A stretch of DNA of 64,000 nt from CAVUCH01 sp963763095 (GCA_963763095.1 CAVXNR010000018.1:62001-126000); one strand, 5' to 3'. Counted from the first letter of the stretch, positions 38,156 to 48,780 are shown. Notes: a model not told the origin generated them from the sequence alone. Numbers and translations: made by a program.

Positions 38156-39226
38156 TGGCTCCTGTGTTTTCGCGCCGCTCCTGGCTGCACGCCACCGGCC
38201 TCGCCTCGCTCCTCGGCACAGCTGGCACTCTCGTTCGGAGCGCGCGTCTCCGTGGAGCCGGTGCACCGGCCGAGCACGACGGCCACGGGCGCGCCAGCTG
38301 GTGGGCACGGCCACGGGCTCGGCACCGTGGGGAGAGTGTCGGCGACCGCATTCAACCCCGCCGTGTTCGTGCGGTCGTGGAACTTCAACGAGCTGCCTCC
38401 GCCGGACCGCGAGCGGGTGTACCGGGAAACGCCGCGGTCGGACGGGACGCTGCTGCGCGAGTACAAAATCTTCGCGGTCGATCGCGAGATCGAGATCGCC
38501 CCCGGCGTGTTCTATCCGGCATGGACCTACAACGGACAGGTGCCGGGCCCGACCATCCGGGCGACCGAAGGCGATCGGCTGAAGGTCACCTTCATCAACC
38601 AGGGGTCGCATCCGCACACGATCCACTTCCACGGGTGGCACCCGCCAGACATGGACGGGTCGCTGCCGCACCAGCAGGTAATCCCGGGCGCAACGTTCGT
38701 GTACGAGTTCGACGCCGACCCCGTCGGCCTGCATTTGTATCACTGCCATGCCGTTCCGTTGCGTCGCCACATACACAAGGGCCTGTACGGCGTGTTCATC
38801 ATCGACCCGCGCGGCGAGCCCCCGGCCATGCGGGACGATCTCATCATGGTGATGAACGGGTTCGACACCAACTTCGACAACGAGAACGAGGTTTACGCCG
38901 TCAACTCCGTCGCCAATGCCTACATGGTGGATCCGATTCCCGTCACGGTGGGCCGCCCGGTGCGCATCTACCTCGTGAACATCACCGAGTTCGACCTGAT
39001 CAACAGCTTCCACCTGCACGGGATGTTCTTCGACGCGCGCCGCACGGGCACGGCACGGGCATCTGAAGTCACCGACACGATCATGCTCTGTCAGGGTGAG
39101 CGCGCGATCCTGGATACGACGTTCCGGTATCCGGGCGACTTCATGTTCCACGCGCACCAGAGCGAGTTTGCCGAGCTCGGGTGGATGGGCCTGTTCCGGG
39201 CCGGGGAGATGCGCCGTGACACCTGA
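38155..39226 (+). CDS. Multicopper oxidase, Tat-type export (frameshifted near the N-terminus)
   Basis: A protein of about 357 aa with two cupredoxin domains. It begins MAPVFSRRSWLHATGLASLL, a twin-arginine-like signal. The copper ligand motifs are PHTIHFHGWHPPD, HLYHCHAVPLRRHIHKGLYG, INSFHLHGMFF and FMFHAHQSEFAELGWMG, which together supply type 1 and trinuclear-type ligands as in two-domain laccases and nitrite-reductase relatives. The frame breaks near 38250: removing one base joins LVRSAR to VEPVHRPSTTATG and the oxidase body. The start lies only about nine bases after the expected transcription start, so the mRNA is nearly leaderless. It is the first gene of an operon with ZIP and cupredoxin genes; oxidation of Cu(I), Mn(II) or Fe(II) is plausible. 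Confidence 0.88.
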
Positions 39227-40445
39227 GGTGCAGGTGGCTGCCGTGCCGGCACCCGCGGTGTCGCGGGCCCGCTGGTGGATGGCGGCGGCCGTTCCGCTGA
39301 TGCTGCTGGCGGCCCTCATCGGCTTCATCGTCGTGAATGGCCCGGCCGACGCGCTGCGCGGTGGCGCCTACCCGCCTGTGGAGCGACTGGCGTTCGGGAA
39401 AGTGACCCTTGGAGAGGGTGTCATCACCGCGACCGTGCTCAACGACGGTCCCGATCCCGTCACCATCGCGCAGGTCGCCGTCGACGATGCGTTCTGGACG
39501 TTCAGCGCGAGCGATGGACAGCACCTCGGACGACTCGGCCGCACGACACTGACGATCCCCTATCCGTGGGTCCATGGAGAAGCGCACACGCTGCGCCTGG
39601 TCACGGCCACCGGCGTCACCTTCGATCACACGATTGGCGTGGCCGTCACGTCGCCGACCCCGACGGCCCATTCGATGTTCGTGTTCGCGCTGATTGGCCT
39701 CTACGTCGGCGTGCTGCCGGTTACGATCGGCCTGCTGTGGTTCCCGCTGGTCTCGCGGCTTGGACGTGCGGGCATCGATTTCGTCCTCGCTCTGACGGTG
39801 GGGTTGCTGCTCTTTCTGCTCGTGGACGCGGTCGATGAAGCCAGCGGCATCGCCGGTGCGCTCCCCGGTTCCTACCAGGGCATCGCGCTGCTGGCCTTTG
39901 CAGCCGCCGGTGCGTACCTGGGACTCGAGGCCGTGGGTCGGTGGCTGAGAGGGCGCAAGCGGGCGGCGAGCGGGCAGGGCTGGGCTCTGGCCCTGCTGAT
40001 CGCGATCGGCATCGGGCTGCACAACTTCGGCGAGGGGCTGGCGATTGGCGCCGCGTTCGGTCTCGGAGAGGCGACGCTCGGCAGCCTGCTGATCGTGGGC
40101 TTCACGCTGCACAACACGACGGAGGGCCTGGCGATCATTGCGCCGCTCGCGAGAGAGCACCGCACGGGCTCGCGGGTGCCGGTCGGAGCGCTGCTGCAGC
40201 TCGGGTTGATCGGCGGTGTCCCGACGATCGCCGGCGCGTGGGTCGGCGGATTCACGTATGCGCCGGTCTGGTCGGTGCTGTTCCTGGCGCTCGGAGTGGG
40301 CGCCATCGCGCAGGTGTCGGTGCAGATTCTGCGTCAGGTTGCCGGCGAGCGCGGGACGGTGGATTCGCTGACGCGGGGACCCGTGGTGGCCGGCCTCGCG
40401 GCGGGCTTCGCGATCATGTACGTGACCGGAATGCTGATCGGGTGA
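39216..40445 (+). CDS. ZIP-family metal transporter with N-terminal periplasmic domain
   Basis: A 409-aa membrane protein. Residues 20-40 are a membrane anchor, residues about 45-140 are a beta-rich domain (VTLGEGVITATVLNDGPDPV), and the rest is a ZIP transporter with about eight helices. The binuclear metal site motifs are IGIGLHNFGEGLAIGAA (TM4-like) and IVGFTLHNTTEGLAIIAPL (TM5-like). ZIP proteins move Zn, Fe or Mn into the cytosol. The GTG start at 39216 follows GGGGAG and overlaps the oxidase stop by 11 bases, so translation is coupled. The extra N-terminal domain is unusual for the family. Confidence 0.88.
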   Translation: MTPEVQVAAVPAPAVSRARWWMAAAVPLMLLAALIGFIVVNGPADALRGGAYPPVERLAFGKVTLGEGVITATVLNDGPDPVTIAQVAVDDAFWTFSASDGQHLGRLGRTTLTIPYPWVHGEAHTLRLVTATGVTFDHTIGVAVTSPTPTAHSMFVFALIGLYVGVLPVTIGLLWFPLVSRLGRAGIDFVLALTVGLLLFLLVDAVDEASGIAGALPGSYQGIALLAFAAAGAYLGLEAVGRWLRGRKRAASGQGWALALLIAIGIGLHNFGEGLAIGAAFGLGEATLGSLLIVGFTLHNTTEGLAIIAPLAREHRTGSRVPVGALLQLGLIGGVPTIAGAWVGGFTYAPVWSVLFLALGVGAIAQVSVQILRQVAGERGTVDSLTRGPVVAGLAAGFAIMYVTGMLIG

Positions 40446-40450
40446 GTCAG

Positions 40451-40843
40451 ATGCAGATGCGAAAACGGGTGCTGGTGTTCGTGGCTGCAGCGGCGGTCGT
40501 GGTGACGTCGCTCGCCGTGACCCTGTCCAGCGGCGCCGACGCCGCTCGCGAGATCGTGTTCGAGGTCCGCGGCATGGCGTTCTACATGGATGGGGCGGGT
40601 GCGGCCAATCCGGTTGTCCGGGTGCGCCCCGGAGAACTGCTGCGCGTCACGGTGCGCAACAGCGACGCTGGTTTCGTGCACGACTTCGCCGTGGCCAGTC
40701 TGGGCATCGTCCTCCCGCCGCTCCAGGCAGGCGCGACCGGATCGATGGTGTTCAGGGCTCCCCGCGAGGAAGGCACCTACGAGTACGTGTGCCAGCCGCA
40801 CGCGCAGATGATGCGCGGGCGACTCGAGGTGTCCAGAGACTGA
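40451..40843 (+). CDS. Periplasmic cupredoxin
   Basis: A 130-aa blue-copper-type protein. It has a signal peptide (residues 1-31, VLVFVAAAAVVVTSLAVTL), then one beta-barrel domain. Copper ligands are the His in DAGFVHDFAV and the Cys-His-Met set in YEYVCQPHAQMMRG. Plastocyanin-like proteins of this type carry electrons or hand over copper. It follows the ZIP gene by five bases and is the last gene of the operon. The stop is only eight bases from the end of the convergent phosphodiesterase-like gene. Confidence 0.9.
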   Translation: MQMRKRVLVFVAAAAVVVTSLAVTLSSGADAAREIVFEVRGMAFYMDGAGAANPVVRVRPGELLRVTVRNSDAGFVHDFAVASLGIVLPPLQAGATGSMVFRAPREEGTYEYVCQPHAQMMRGRLEVSRD

Positions 40844-40851
40844 GTGTCAGG

Positions 40852-42415
40852 CTATCGCGGCCGTGGCAGGACTGGCCGTGTGTGCGACGTGGCCGAGGGT
40901 CGCCCACGGCGTAGCGCATCGGCAGCCCGAGCAGCGACATGCAGAGGGGCGCGATGTCGACCGATCGCAGCGCCCGCGGCGGAGCGGGCGCGTTCCCGCC
41001 GCCCATCACGGCAATGCTGAGCGAATCGAGCGCGTGCAGTGCGCCGTGCGAGGCGCCGCCGACATGCGCCTTGCCGCCCGGCACCTCGAACTCGCAGCCT
41101 GGCCGCGCCGATAGCCACACGGCCCCGCCGTTCGCCGCGTCCAGGGCTCCGGCGATTCGCTCGAGCGCATTCGGGTACTCGGGCGAGTCGACGAGGCCTC
41201 GGCGATCTCGAGCCGCAGCGCCGCCGCATCGCCCCGCCAGCTCCACGCGGTGCCGAATGCATCGCGCGCGTGCGAGGGACCCTCGTCGCCTCTCCAGAAC
41301 TCCAGCCGTCCACGCGGGCTGTTCACCGCGTACACATCGCCTCGCCCCACCGTCGAGTCCAGGCTTCCAGAGGATCAGATCCACACGCGGGTCGGCGAGC
41401 GCCGCGCGCGTCACGCGGTCGAGCAGCACGGCGCTCGGTCTCCCGCAGGTGAATCTGTGCGGCGCGCATGTTCGGACAGATCATGATCTCGTCGCGCGGG
41501 CCCCAGGCCTTCCCGAGGTCCGCCTGCCGGAAGTCGCCGAGGATCCGGTCGAGCGGGATGACGGCGGCATCACGATCGGCGAGCAACTCGCAGTGTCCGT
41601 GATCCGACGTCACGATCACGTGTGTGTCGCGGATGAATCGCTCGAAGCCGCCAGCGGCGTCGAACATCTGCGCCGAGCGCCTGGTCCACCCGGTCGATGA
41701 CGGGCAATGCCGCGTGAGGCCCCACCTCGTGGCTGCGGTAGTCGTTGTCGGCAAAGTACGCGAGGGTGAAGGCGGGCAGTTCGCCTTCGGCCGCGAGCTC
41801 GCACAGCATGGCCGCCGTCGATGCGTCGTCCATTCCAAAGCGGTGCAGCAACCCGCCGCGATCTTCCACTTTGCGGCCGCGCTTCGTGTGCGGCGTGACG
41901 AAATCGCCCAGGCAGAGCAGCGACGGGCCGTGGACGGTTTCGGTGAGCGGCACGCCCGGCAGCAGCGCCATCAACCACGGCACGTTCACCTTGTGCGGGA
42001 CGTCCCCGCGGTAGACGAGGTAGTTGATGCAGGCGGCCTTCGATCCGGCGGATTCAACCAGCTGAAAGAGGGTCGGTGCCGTCAGGCGATCGCCGTTCAG
42101 GTGGAGCAGGAAGTCACGGAGGAACGCACCGAAACCCTGGCGTGCGATCACCCAGAAGTCGTCCCCGTAGTAGGCCACTTCGCCACGGCCCTCGTCGTAC
42201 CAGGACGCCCCGCCTATCCCGTGTTCCGCCGGGTACGCCCCGGTGACGATCGAGGTTGTTGCGGCGGGCGTAATCGACGGGAAGATCGTGACCGACCCGG
42301 CATGCATGGTGCCCGCGTCGGCCACGCGCTTCAGATTGGGCAGACGGCCCGTCTGAACCGCGGGGCCGACCACGCGCGGGGCGGCACCGTCGATGACGAT
42401 CAGGAGAACTTTCAC
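40852..42415 (-). CDS. Alkaline-phosphatase-superfamily phosphodiesterase (at least four frameshifts)
   Basis: A nucleotide pyrophosphatase / phosphodiesterase-like enzyme of about 520 aa. The intact N-terminus has MKVLLIVIDGAAPRVVGP, the nucleophile region FPSITPAATTSIVTGAYPAEHGIGG as the usual P-x-x-T-x-P pattern, and later FADNDYRSHEVGP and HVIVTSDHGHCELL, which supply metal ligands. The C-terminal part reads GGKAHVGGASHGALH and PLCMSLLGLPMRYAVGDPRP, a normal family ending. Breaks lie near 41675, 41430, 41365 and 41195; the first three fit one inserted base each, the last one missing base. If real, this gene is dead; if errors, it is complete. It converges with the cupredoxin gene. Confidence 0.78.
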
Positions 42416-42426
42416 GATCAGGTGCT

Positions 42427-42600
42427 GAGTGCAAGGGCTGCAAGCCCTGCCCCATCATGCGTGATCAGCGTGGCGGGCAGAGGGCAGGGCTTCAGCCCTG
42501 CACGAAACGGTACGAGAGCACGGTTCAGCGACAGGATGTGGGGCAGGGCTTCAGCCCTGCAAGTGTTGATGTGGGGCAGGGCTTCAGCCCTGCAAACCCC
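42427..42600. repeat. Cluster of four hairpin repeats (GCAGGGCTTCAGCCCTGC family)
   Basis: A first diverged unit at 42427-42458 (GGGCTGCAAGCCCTGCCCC) is followed by three direct copies, at about 42482-42506, 42538-42562 and 42570-42596. Each has GGGCAGGGCTTCAGCCCTGCA and two of them have the GATGTGG prefix. They fill the region upstream of the GH116 gene; the last ends 28 bases before its start. Confidence 0.85.
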
Positions 42601-42623
42601 GCGTCGTCTATACTCCCGCCACC

Positions 42624-45345
42624 ATGGCGTCCAAGCACGGCCGACGGGCATTTCTGAAGCAGTCACTCGGTGTTGCGGCAGCTGCCGCCGTCCCGGGCTC
42701 CACCTCCGCGGTGGGGGACCAGGCCGCGGCTCCCGGCGAGTCACCCGGCGCCGCGCCGCTCGCGACCCGCCCATCACGCGCGCGAGTCGCCTACCCCCGC
42801 GTCTTCACGGGGGCGCAGCTGTCCCAGATCTCGTTTCCGCTCGGCGGCGTCGGCGCCGGATCGATCGGGCTCGGCGGCCGCGGCCAGCTCCGTGACTGGC
42901 AAATCTTCAATCGTCCCGATCGCGGCAATGCTCCCGGGTACGCGTTCCCGGCGATCCGTGTGGACCGCGGCGCGCGCGCGCCGTTCGTGAGCGTGCTCGA
43001 AGGGCGGCTGCAGCCGCCCTATCAGGGACCGTTCGGCCTCGGGTCGCGGAGTGCGCCCGGCCTGCAGCGGCTCGAGTCATCGCGGTTCACCGGCGAGTTC
43101 CCGCTGGCCCAGGTGGCCTTCCGCGACCGTCGCCTCCCCGTGCGGGTCACTCTCGACGCGTTCACCCCGTTCATCCCGCACGCCGCGGATGACTCGGGCT
43201 TGCCGGTGGCGATCCTTCGGTACCGCGTGTCGAACCCGCAGGCGACGCCCGCCGCGGTGTCGATTGCGTACTCGATCGAGAACCCGCTGTTGACGGTGTC
43301 CGAGCCGTGGTTCCGGCCCGATCCCCGCGTCAACGAGGTCCGCACGGCTGACGGGGTGCAGGGGCTGCTGATGCACAACCCGTCGCTGTACGAAGACAAC
43401 CCGTTGGTGGGGACCCTCGGCCTGTGGGTGCTCGGCCCTGGCTCCGGCGATGGCCGGGTGACGATGCTGCGCGGATGGCCGCGCGCGCGGTGGTGGACGA
43501 GCGCGCTCCGCTTCTGGGACGACTTCTCGGAAGACGGGGCGCTCGGGCCCGAGCCCGCCGAGCCAGGCCCTGTCGGAGCCGTGTGCCTCCAGCGGACGCT
43601 GGGGCCGGGTGCGAGCGCGGACTACACGTTCCTTCTGAGCTGGCACTTTCCGAACCGTACGCCGGATCGCTGCGGGTGGGATGCGGCCGATGGCGAGGGT
43701 GGAGCACGCATTGGCAATCACTACTGCACGCGCTTCACGGATGCGTGGGCCGTCGCGCAGTACGCGGCCGTGCACCTGGACGATCTCGAACGGCGTACCC
43801 GACTGTTCGCCTCCGCCGTGCGGGAGAGCACGATTCCAGCCGCCATCAAGGATGCCGCCACGGCCAACCTCTCGACGCTCGTCACACCAACCTGCTTCCG
43901 AACCGCGGACGGCGAGTTCCATGGCTTCGAAGGGTGCGCCGACACGAGCGGCTGCTGTTTTGGCAACTGCACGCACGTCTGGAACTACGAGGCTGCGACC
44001 GACCACATCTTTCCCGAGCTGGCCCGCTCGCTGCGTCGCGCAGCATTCGGCTACTCGATGGACGACCAGGGCGGCATGCGCTTCCGTCAGCTGCTGCCCG
44101 ACGGCGCGGACCGCTTCCCGACGGCTGCCGCCGACGGGCAGATGGGCCAGATCATGAAGGTGTATCTGGACTGGCGGCTCTCTGGAGACGATGGCTGGCT
44201 GCGCGATCTCTGGCCGAAGGTGAAGCGCGCCATCGCATTTGCGTGGATCCCGAACGGGTGGGATGCCGATCGCGACGGCGTGCTCGAGGGCACGCAGCAC
44301 AACACATATGACATCGAGTTCTACGGGCCCAATCCGCTGTGCGGCATCTACTATCTCGGCGCGCTGCGCGCGGTCGAGGAGATGGCGCACGCGATGAGCG
44401 ACACCGCCGCCGCGAGCGAGGCCCGGCGGCTGTTCGAGTCGGGGCGGACGTGGATCGACGCGAACCTGTTCAACGGCGAGTACTACGTCCAGCAGGTGAG
44501 GGGCCGGACACGCACGAGCATTCCCGATGCGCTGCTGAACACGATGGGCTCCGACGACACCGAGCGTCCCGAGTATCAGATGGGCGCCGGGTGCCTGGTG
44601 GATCAGCTCGTCGGACAGTACCAGGCCGACGTGGCGGGGCTTGGTCCCCTGATCGACGCGGCCCACTGCAGGGCGACCCTCGAGAGCATCTACCGGTACA
44701 ACTACAAGCGCGATCTGTTCGAGCACGCGAGCGTGCAGCGGACGTTCGTTCTGAACGACGAAGGGGCTCTCGTCGTCGCCGCCTACGCCGGCGGACAACG
44801 GCCGGAGGTGCCGTTTCCGTACTATGCGGAAGCGTTCACCGGCCTCGAGTACACGGCAGCCAGCCACATGATTTTCGCGGGAATGGTGCGCGAAGGCGTG
44901 GAGTGCATCAGCAGCATCCGCGCGCGATACGACGGCGAGCGGCGGAACCCGTGGGACGAGGCGGAATGCGGTTCACACTACGCGCGTGCGATGGCGTCGT
45001 GGTCGGCCCTGCTGGCGATCAGTGGTTTCCGCTACCACGGCCGGACGCGTGAGGTCACCGTGCTGCCGCGGCTCGCGACCGCGGGATTCCGCTGCTTCTG
45101 GTCCACTGGCACCGGCTGGGGGACCTTCTCCTTCGGCGAGACCGGCAGCCCGCTCCGCATTCGCGTGCTGTCGGGGACCCTGCCCTGCGGCGTGTTCATG
45201 ATCCCGCGTGCGAGTGGCAGCAGCTCGGTGCAGTCTCGGCGACCGCCTGCTGCCGCACACGGAAGAGCGCCAGGGCACCAATCGCCGCCTGACGCTGCGC
45301 GACGCCATTCCGATCACCGAAGGCCAGGAGATCGTCCTCTCGTGA
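42624..45345 (+). CDS. GH116-family glucosylceramidase-like glycosidase, Tat-exported (frameshifted at the 3' end)
   Basis: A protein of about 907 aa with a twin-arginine signal (GRRAFLKQSLGVAAAAAVPG, Arg7-Arg8). The N-terminal beta domain (residues about 70-390) contains SFPLGGVGAGSIGLGGRG. The (alpha/alpha)6 catalytic domain has the nucleophile Glu456 in THVWNYEAAT and the acid/base Asp563 in QHNTYDIEFYGPNPLCG, as in GBA2 and bacterial GH116 beta-glucosidases. It likely cleaves beta-glucosides or beta-xylosides in the periplasm. The break near 45233 (CAG-T-CTCGGC) hides the true end: with one base removed the protein continues LGDRLLPHTEERQGTN and stops at 45345 after EGQEIVLS. The CobW-type gene overlaps this stop. 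Confidence 0.88.
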
Positions 45346-46454
45346 ACGGACGTCGGCCCCCGATGGCAGCCTCTACCCGCGGCGTGGTGCGAAGGCAACG
45401 CCGGGTTGCGCCCGTGCTGGCCGTCGTGGGCGGGATGCTCGGCGCGGGGAAGACATCGCTCATCCTCGAGGCCGCGCGGCGGCGTGACGGCACGCGGGCT
45501 CCGTCCGGCCATGGTGACCAACGATCAGGGACGCGGGCTCGTCGACACGGAACTGGCGCGCGTGGCCGGCGTGCCGGTCGGAGAGGTGGGCGGCGGGTGC
45601 TTCTGCTGCCGGCTGACCGATCTGCTCCGGGCGGCTGACACGCTCGCGGCCGTTCACCCGGACATCATCTTTGCGGAGCCGGTCGGCAGCTGCACCGATG
45701 TGGCGGCGACGGTTCTGCGTCCGCTGCTGCGCGACGAGCCCTGGCGCTTCCGGATCGCTCCGCTCACCGTGCTGGTGGACCCGGTGCGTGCGCATGCGCT
45801 GACCCGTCCCGATGCGGATCCGGACCTTGCGTACCTCTTCCGCCATCAGCTTGCCGAGGCGGATATCGTCTGTTCGACAAAAGCCGACGAGTGCATCGCG
45901 TTGCCCGCGCTCGAGGGCGCCGTGGCGCAACCCGTGAGCGCCCGCACGGGCGCCGGCGTTGACGCGCTGGCTCGATCACGTGCTCGGATGCCGTGTCGCA
46001 GCAGGGACGTTCCCGCTCCTGACGCTTGGACTACAAGCGGTACGCGGCTGCGGAAGCGGCGCTCGCGTGGCTCAACTGGCACGCACACGTCGAGTTCGAA
46101 AGGCCGCTGCCGCCGGCGTTCCTCGCAGGCGCCCTGGCCGATCGCCTGGAGGTCGATCTCGCCCGCGCCGGCCTCGCCATCGTGCACGTGAAGGTGCTCG
46201 ATCAGGCACGCACTGGATACGTGCGGGTCAGCCTCTGCGGCGACGGGCGTGCGCCAGCGCTGGAGGGTGCACTGGACGCCTCACCCGACGTGCGGCATCA
46301 ACTGCTCGTCAACGCGCGCGTCATTGGGGATCCCGAGGTCTTGTCGCGCGTGGTGGGTGAGTGCGTGCGCGCAGCGGCTGGAGATGTCCGCTCCGTGATT
46401 CGAGAGGCGTTCCGGCCTGCGCCGCCGCGACCCGAGCGAAGGGTGGGACGGTGA
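45342..46454 (+). CDS. CobW/P47K-family (G3E) GTPase, probable metallochaperone (three frameshifts)
   Basis: A protein of about 370 aa. The P-loop is VVGGMLGAGKTSLI, Walker B-like IIFAEPVGSCTD, specificity motif STKADE, and the family's metal-site motif is GGGCFCCRL, a C-x-C-C variant. The C-terminal part reads DYKRYAAAEAALAWLNW and VHVKVLD. These GTPases deliver zinc or cobalt to target enzymes. Breaks near 45487, 45966 and 46030 each fit one inserted base. A GTG at 45342 overlaps the GH116 stop (GTGA) with AGGAG upstream; an ATG at 45363 is an alternative start. Its place behind a secreted glycosidase gives no clue to the client. Confidence 0.78.
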
Positions 46455-46459
46455 CACCT

Positions 46460-46822
46460 TCATCGAGCGGTCTGCCATAAGCCGAGCACCGCACCGGTCG
46501 GATCGGCGATGATGCTGAACCACCCCATCTGCGGAACCTCGGTCACGTCCTTCAGCACCTGCCCACCGAGCGACCTCACCTTCTCCGTAGCCGCCTTCAC
46601 ATCGTCGACGTCCACATAGGCGAGCCACGCCGATGGTGCCCCGGGCATCGGCTGCTTCATGAGGCCGCCGCCGGTGCCCTCACCCGGCTGGATCATCGTG
46701 TAGGTCATGTCAGGGCCCATCTGCATGTCGTCCATGGTCCAGGTAAAGAGTTCGCGGTAGAACGCCTTTGCCTTGTCGGGATCCGTCGTGTTCAGCTCAA
46801 CGTGTACGAATGGGTTCGCCAT
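46460..46822 (-). CDS. VOC-family (glyoxalase/bleomycin-resistance-like) protein
   Basis: A 120-aa single-module protein: FVHVELNTTDPDKAKAFYRELF, then FTWTMDDMQMG, AWLAYVDVDDVKAATEKVRSLGG and FSIIADPTGAVLGLWQ. The His of FVHVELN and the Glu/Asp positions of a VOC metal site are partly kept. Members of this CFC-type subgroup are usually annotated as VOC proteins without a known substrate. The ATG at 46822 follows AAAGGACGG. It is convergent with the CobW-type gene, with six bases between stops. Confidence 0.9.
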   Translation of the reverse strand: MANPFVHVELNTTDPDKAKAFYRELFTWTMDDMQMGPDMTYTMIQPGEGTGGGLMKQPMPGAPSAWLAYVDVDDVKAATEKVRSLGGQVLKDVTEVPQMGWFSIIADPTGAVLGLWQTAR

Positions 46823-46937
46823 CAGCCGCCGTCCTTTCGCGTCGAAATCGACTGGTTGGATCATGCCTCAGGAGCCGTAGTGCGCGCGAGTTTCGCACCA
46901 GCAATTTGTCTCTCCATCCCCGTATCCGGAGCCGGTT

Positions 46938-48780
46938 GTGAGGCAGAATGCGGGTGTGATCACGCGACTCACCGAGCGGAAGGAATGGCAGTTCTTTGCC
47001 GTTCTCCCCAGGGCAGCGCCGGGCCTTGCCGCGCTCTGGTGGATGGTCCTCTTGCTCAGAGGCATTCTGCCGGCGGCGTTCGCGGTGGCCATGGGCGTGC
47101 TCGTCGGCGCCGTGCAGCGCGGCGACGCGCTTGCGGGCCCGCTCGCGTTCGCCGGCGCCATCTTCGTCCTGCTGCAGGTGCTCAGTCCGATTCACCAGGC
47201 GGTCAGTGCCAATCTCGGGGACCGTACGGCCGCATGGCTCTATGACCGTCTCACCGAGGCGTGCGTGCGCCCGCCGGGCATGGGGCACCTCGAGGATCCG
47301 TCACTCACCAACGACCTCACCGTCGCGCGCGACTTCGACGTCGGCATGACGGGGCCGCCGTTGTCGATCTCGATGGACTTCATCGCGAACGGCATGGCCG
47401 AGATGATTGGCGGTCTCGCGTCCGCCGTGATTCTCGCCAGGTATGCGTGGTGGGCGCCGATCGTGCTCGCCGGTGCGTGGCTGGCCACGCACTGGCTGCT
47501 GCGCGAGAGCGCCATCTGGCGCGACCGCAACACCGAGGAGGTGCGCGGGGCACAGCGGGATGCCGATTATGCGTATCGGCTGGCCGTGGACCCGCCCGCG
47601 AGCAAGGAGCTGCGGCTGTTCGGTCTCGCCGGATGGACCATCGACCGGTTCGTCGAGAGACGCACGCGCCTGCACGAACTGCAGTACGCAGCCACCCGCC
47701 TGCGCGAGCGTCCGATCACGTGGAGCGTGCTCCTCGTCGTCGCCGCGAACGTCCTGGTGTTCTGGTGGCTGGGCAGCGACGCGTCCGCGGGTCGCATCAG
47801 CCTCGGAGAGGCCGTCGTCTATGTGCAGAGCGCCATCGGCGTGTCGATGATTGCGTTCGGCGGGTTTCAGCTGGGCGCTCGACGGCGCGGCCGCACCGGT
47901 CGCCGCGGTGCTGAGGCTCGAGCCGGCGATGCGAGTGGCGGGTGCGCTGCGTTCGGGCGTGCGCCCGGCCGATCGCACACCGGCGCGCGAGATTCGCCTC
48001 CGCGACGTCACTTTCGCCTACCCGGCGGCCGTGGCAACACCCGGCACGACCGCTGCCCCCGTGCTGGAGCACTTCGACCTCACCATTCCCGCCGGCTCGT
48101 CACTCGCCATCGTCGGACAGAACGGCGCCGGCAAAACGACGATCGCCAAGCTGCTGTGCCGTTTGTACGATCCGCAGTCCGGCGCCATCGAGATCGACGG
48201 CACCGATCTGCGCGAGTTCGATCTCGCATCGTGGCGAACGCGTATCGCCGCGGTGTTCCAGGACTTCATGCGGCTCGAGCTGCCGCTGCGCGACAACGTG
48301 GCGCCGGGAGGTGCGCCGGACGATGTCGTGTTCGCCGCGCTGGAGGCGGCCGGAGCCACGAACCTGGCCGGCCTCGACACGGTGCTCGCACGGGGGTACG
48401 ACCGCGGCACCGATCTGTCAGGCGGTCAATGGCAGCGGGTGGCACTCGCCCGGGCGCTGGCAGCGGTCAGGCTCGGCGCCGGGGTCGTGCTGCTCGACGA
48501 GCCGACCGCACAGCTCGACGTGCGTGGGGAAGCGGAGATCTTCGACCGTCTGCTCGCCGCGACGCGGCAGTGCACGACCATCCTGATCTCGCATCGCTTC
48601 TCGACCGTGCGCCATGCGGATCGTATCTGCGTGCTGGAGCACGGGCGCGTCGTGGAGCTGGGCACGCACGACGAGCTGATGACGCTCGGCGGACGCTATC
48701 GGACGATGTTCGATCTGCAGGCGCAGCGATTCACGGGACCAGGCGATGAGGAGGGCACGACCTATGACGTCCTCACGTAG
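46938..48780 (+). CDS. ABC exporter half-transporter, ATP-binding and membrane domains (frameshifted)
   Basis: A protein of about 613 aa of the ABCB type. Six membrane helices occupy residues about 20-310 and an ATPase domain lies at the C-terminus. The ATPase has Walker A GQNGAGKTT, a canonical signature LSGGQWQRVALARAL, Walker B GVVLLDEPTA and the switch histidine in SHRFSTVRHADR. The break at about 47868 (TTTCAGCTGG) divides the membrane and ATPase parts; removing one base gives FGGFSWALDGAAAPVAAVL. The GTG at 46938 has GGAG upstream. It overlaps the next gene, with which it forms a heterodimer, by 17 bases. Confidence 0.88.

Noticed and set aside
43077..44867. 596-codon minus-strand frame opposite the GH116 gene
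   Set aside because: Antisense shadow; the sense strand holds the catalytic motifs.
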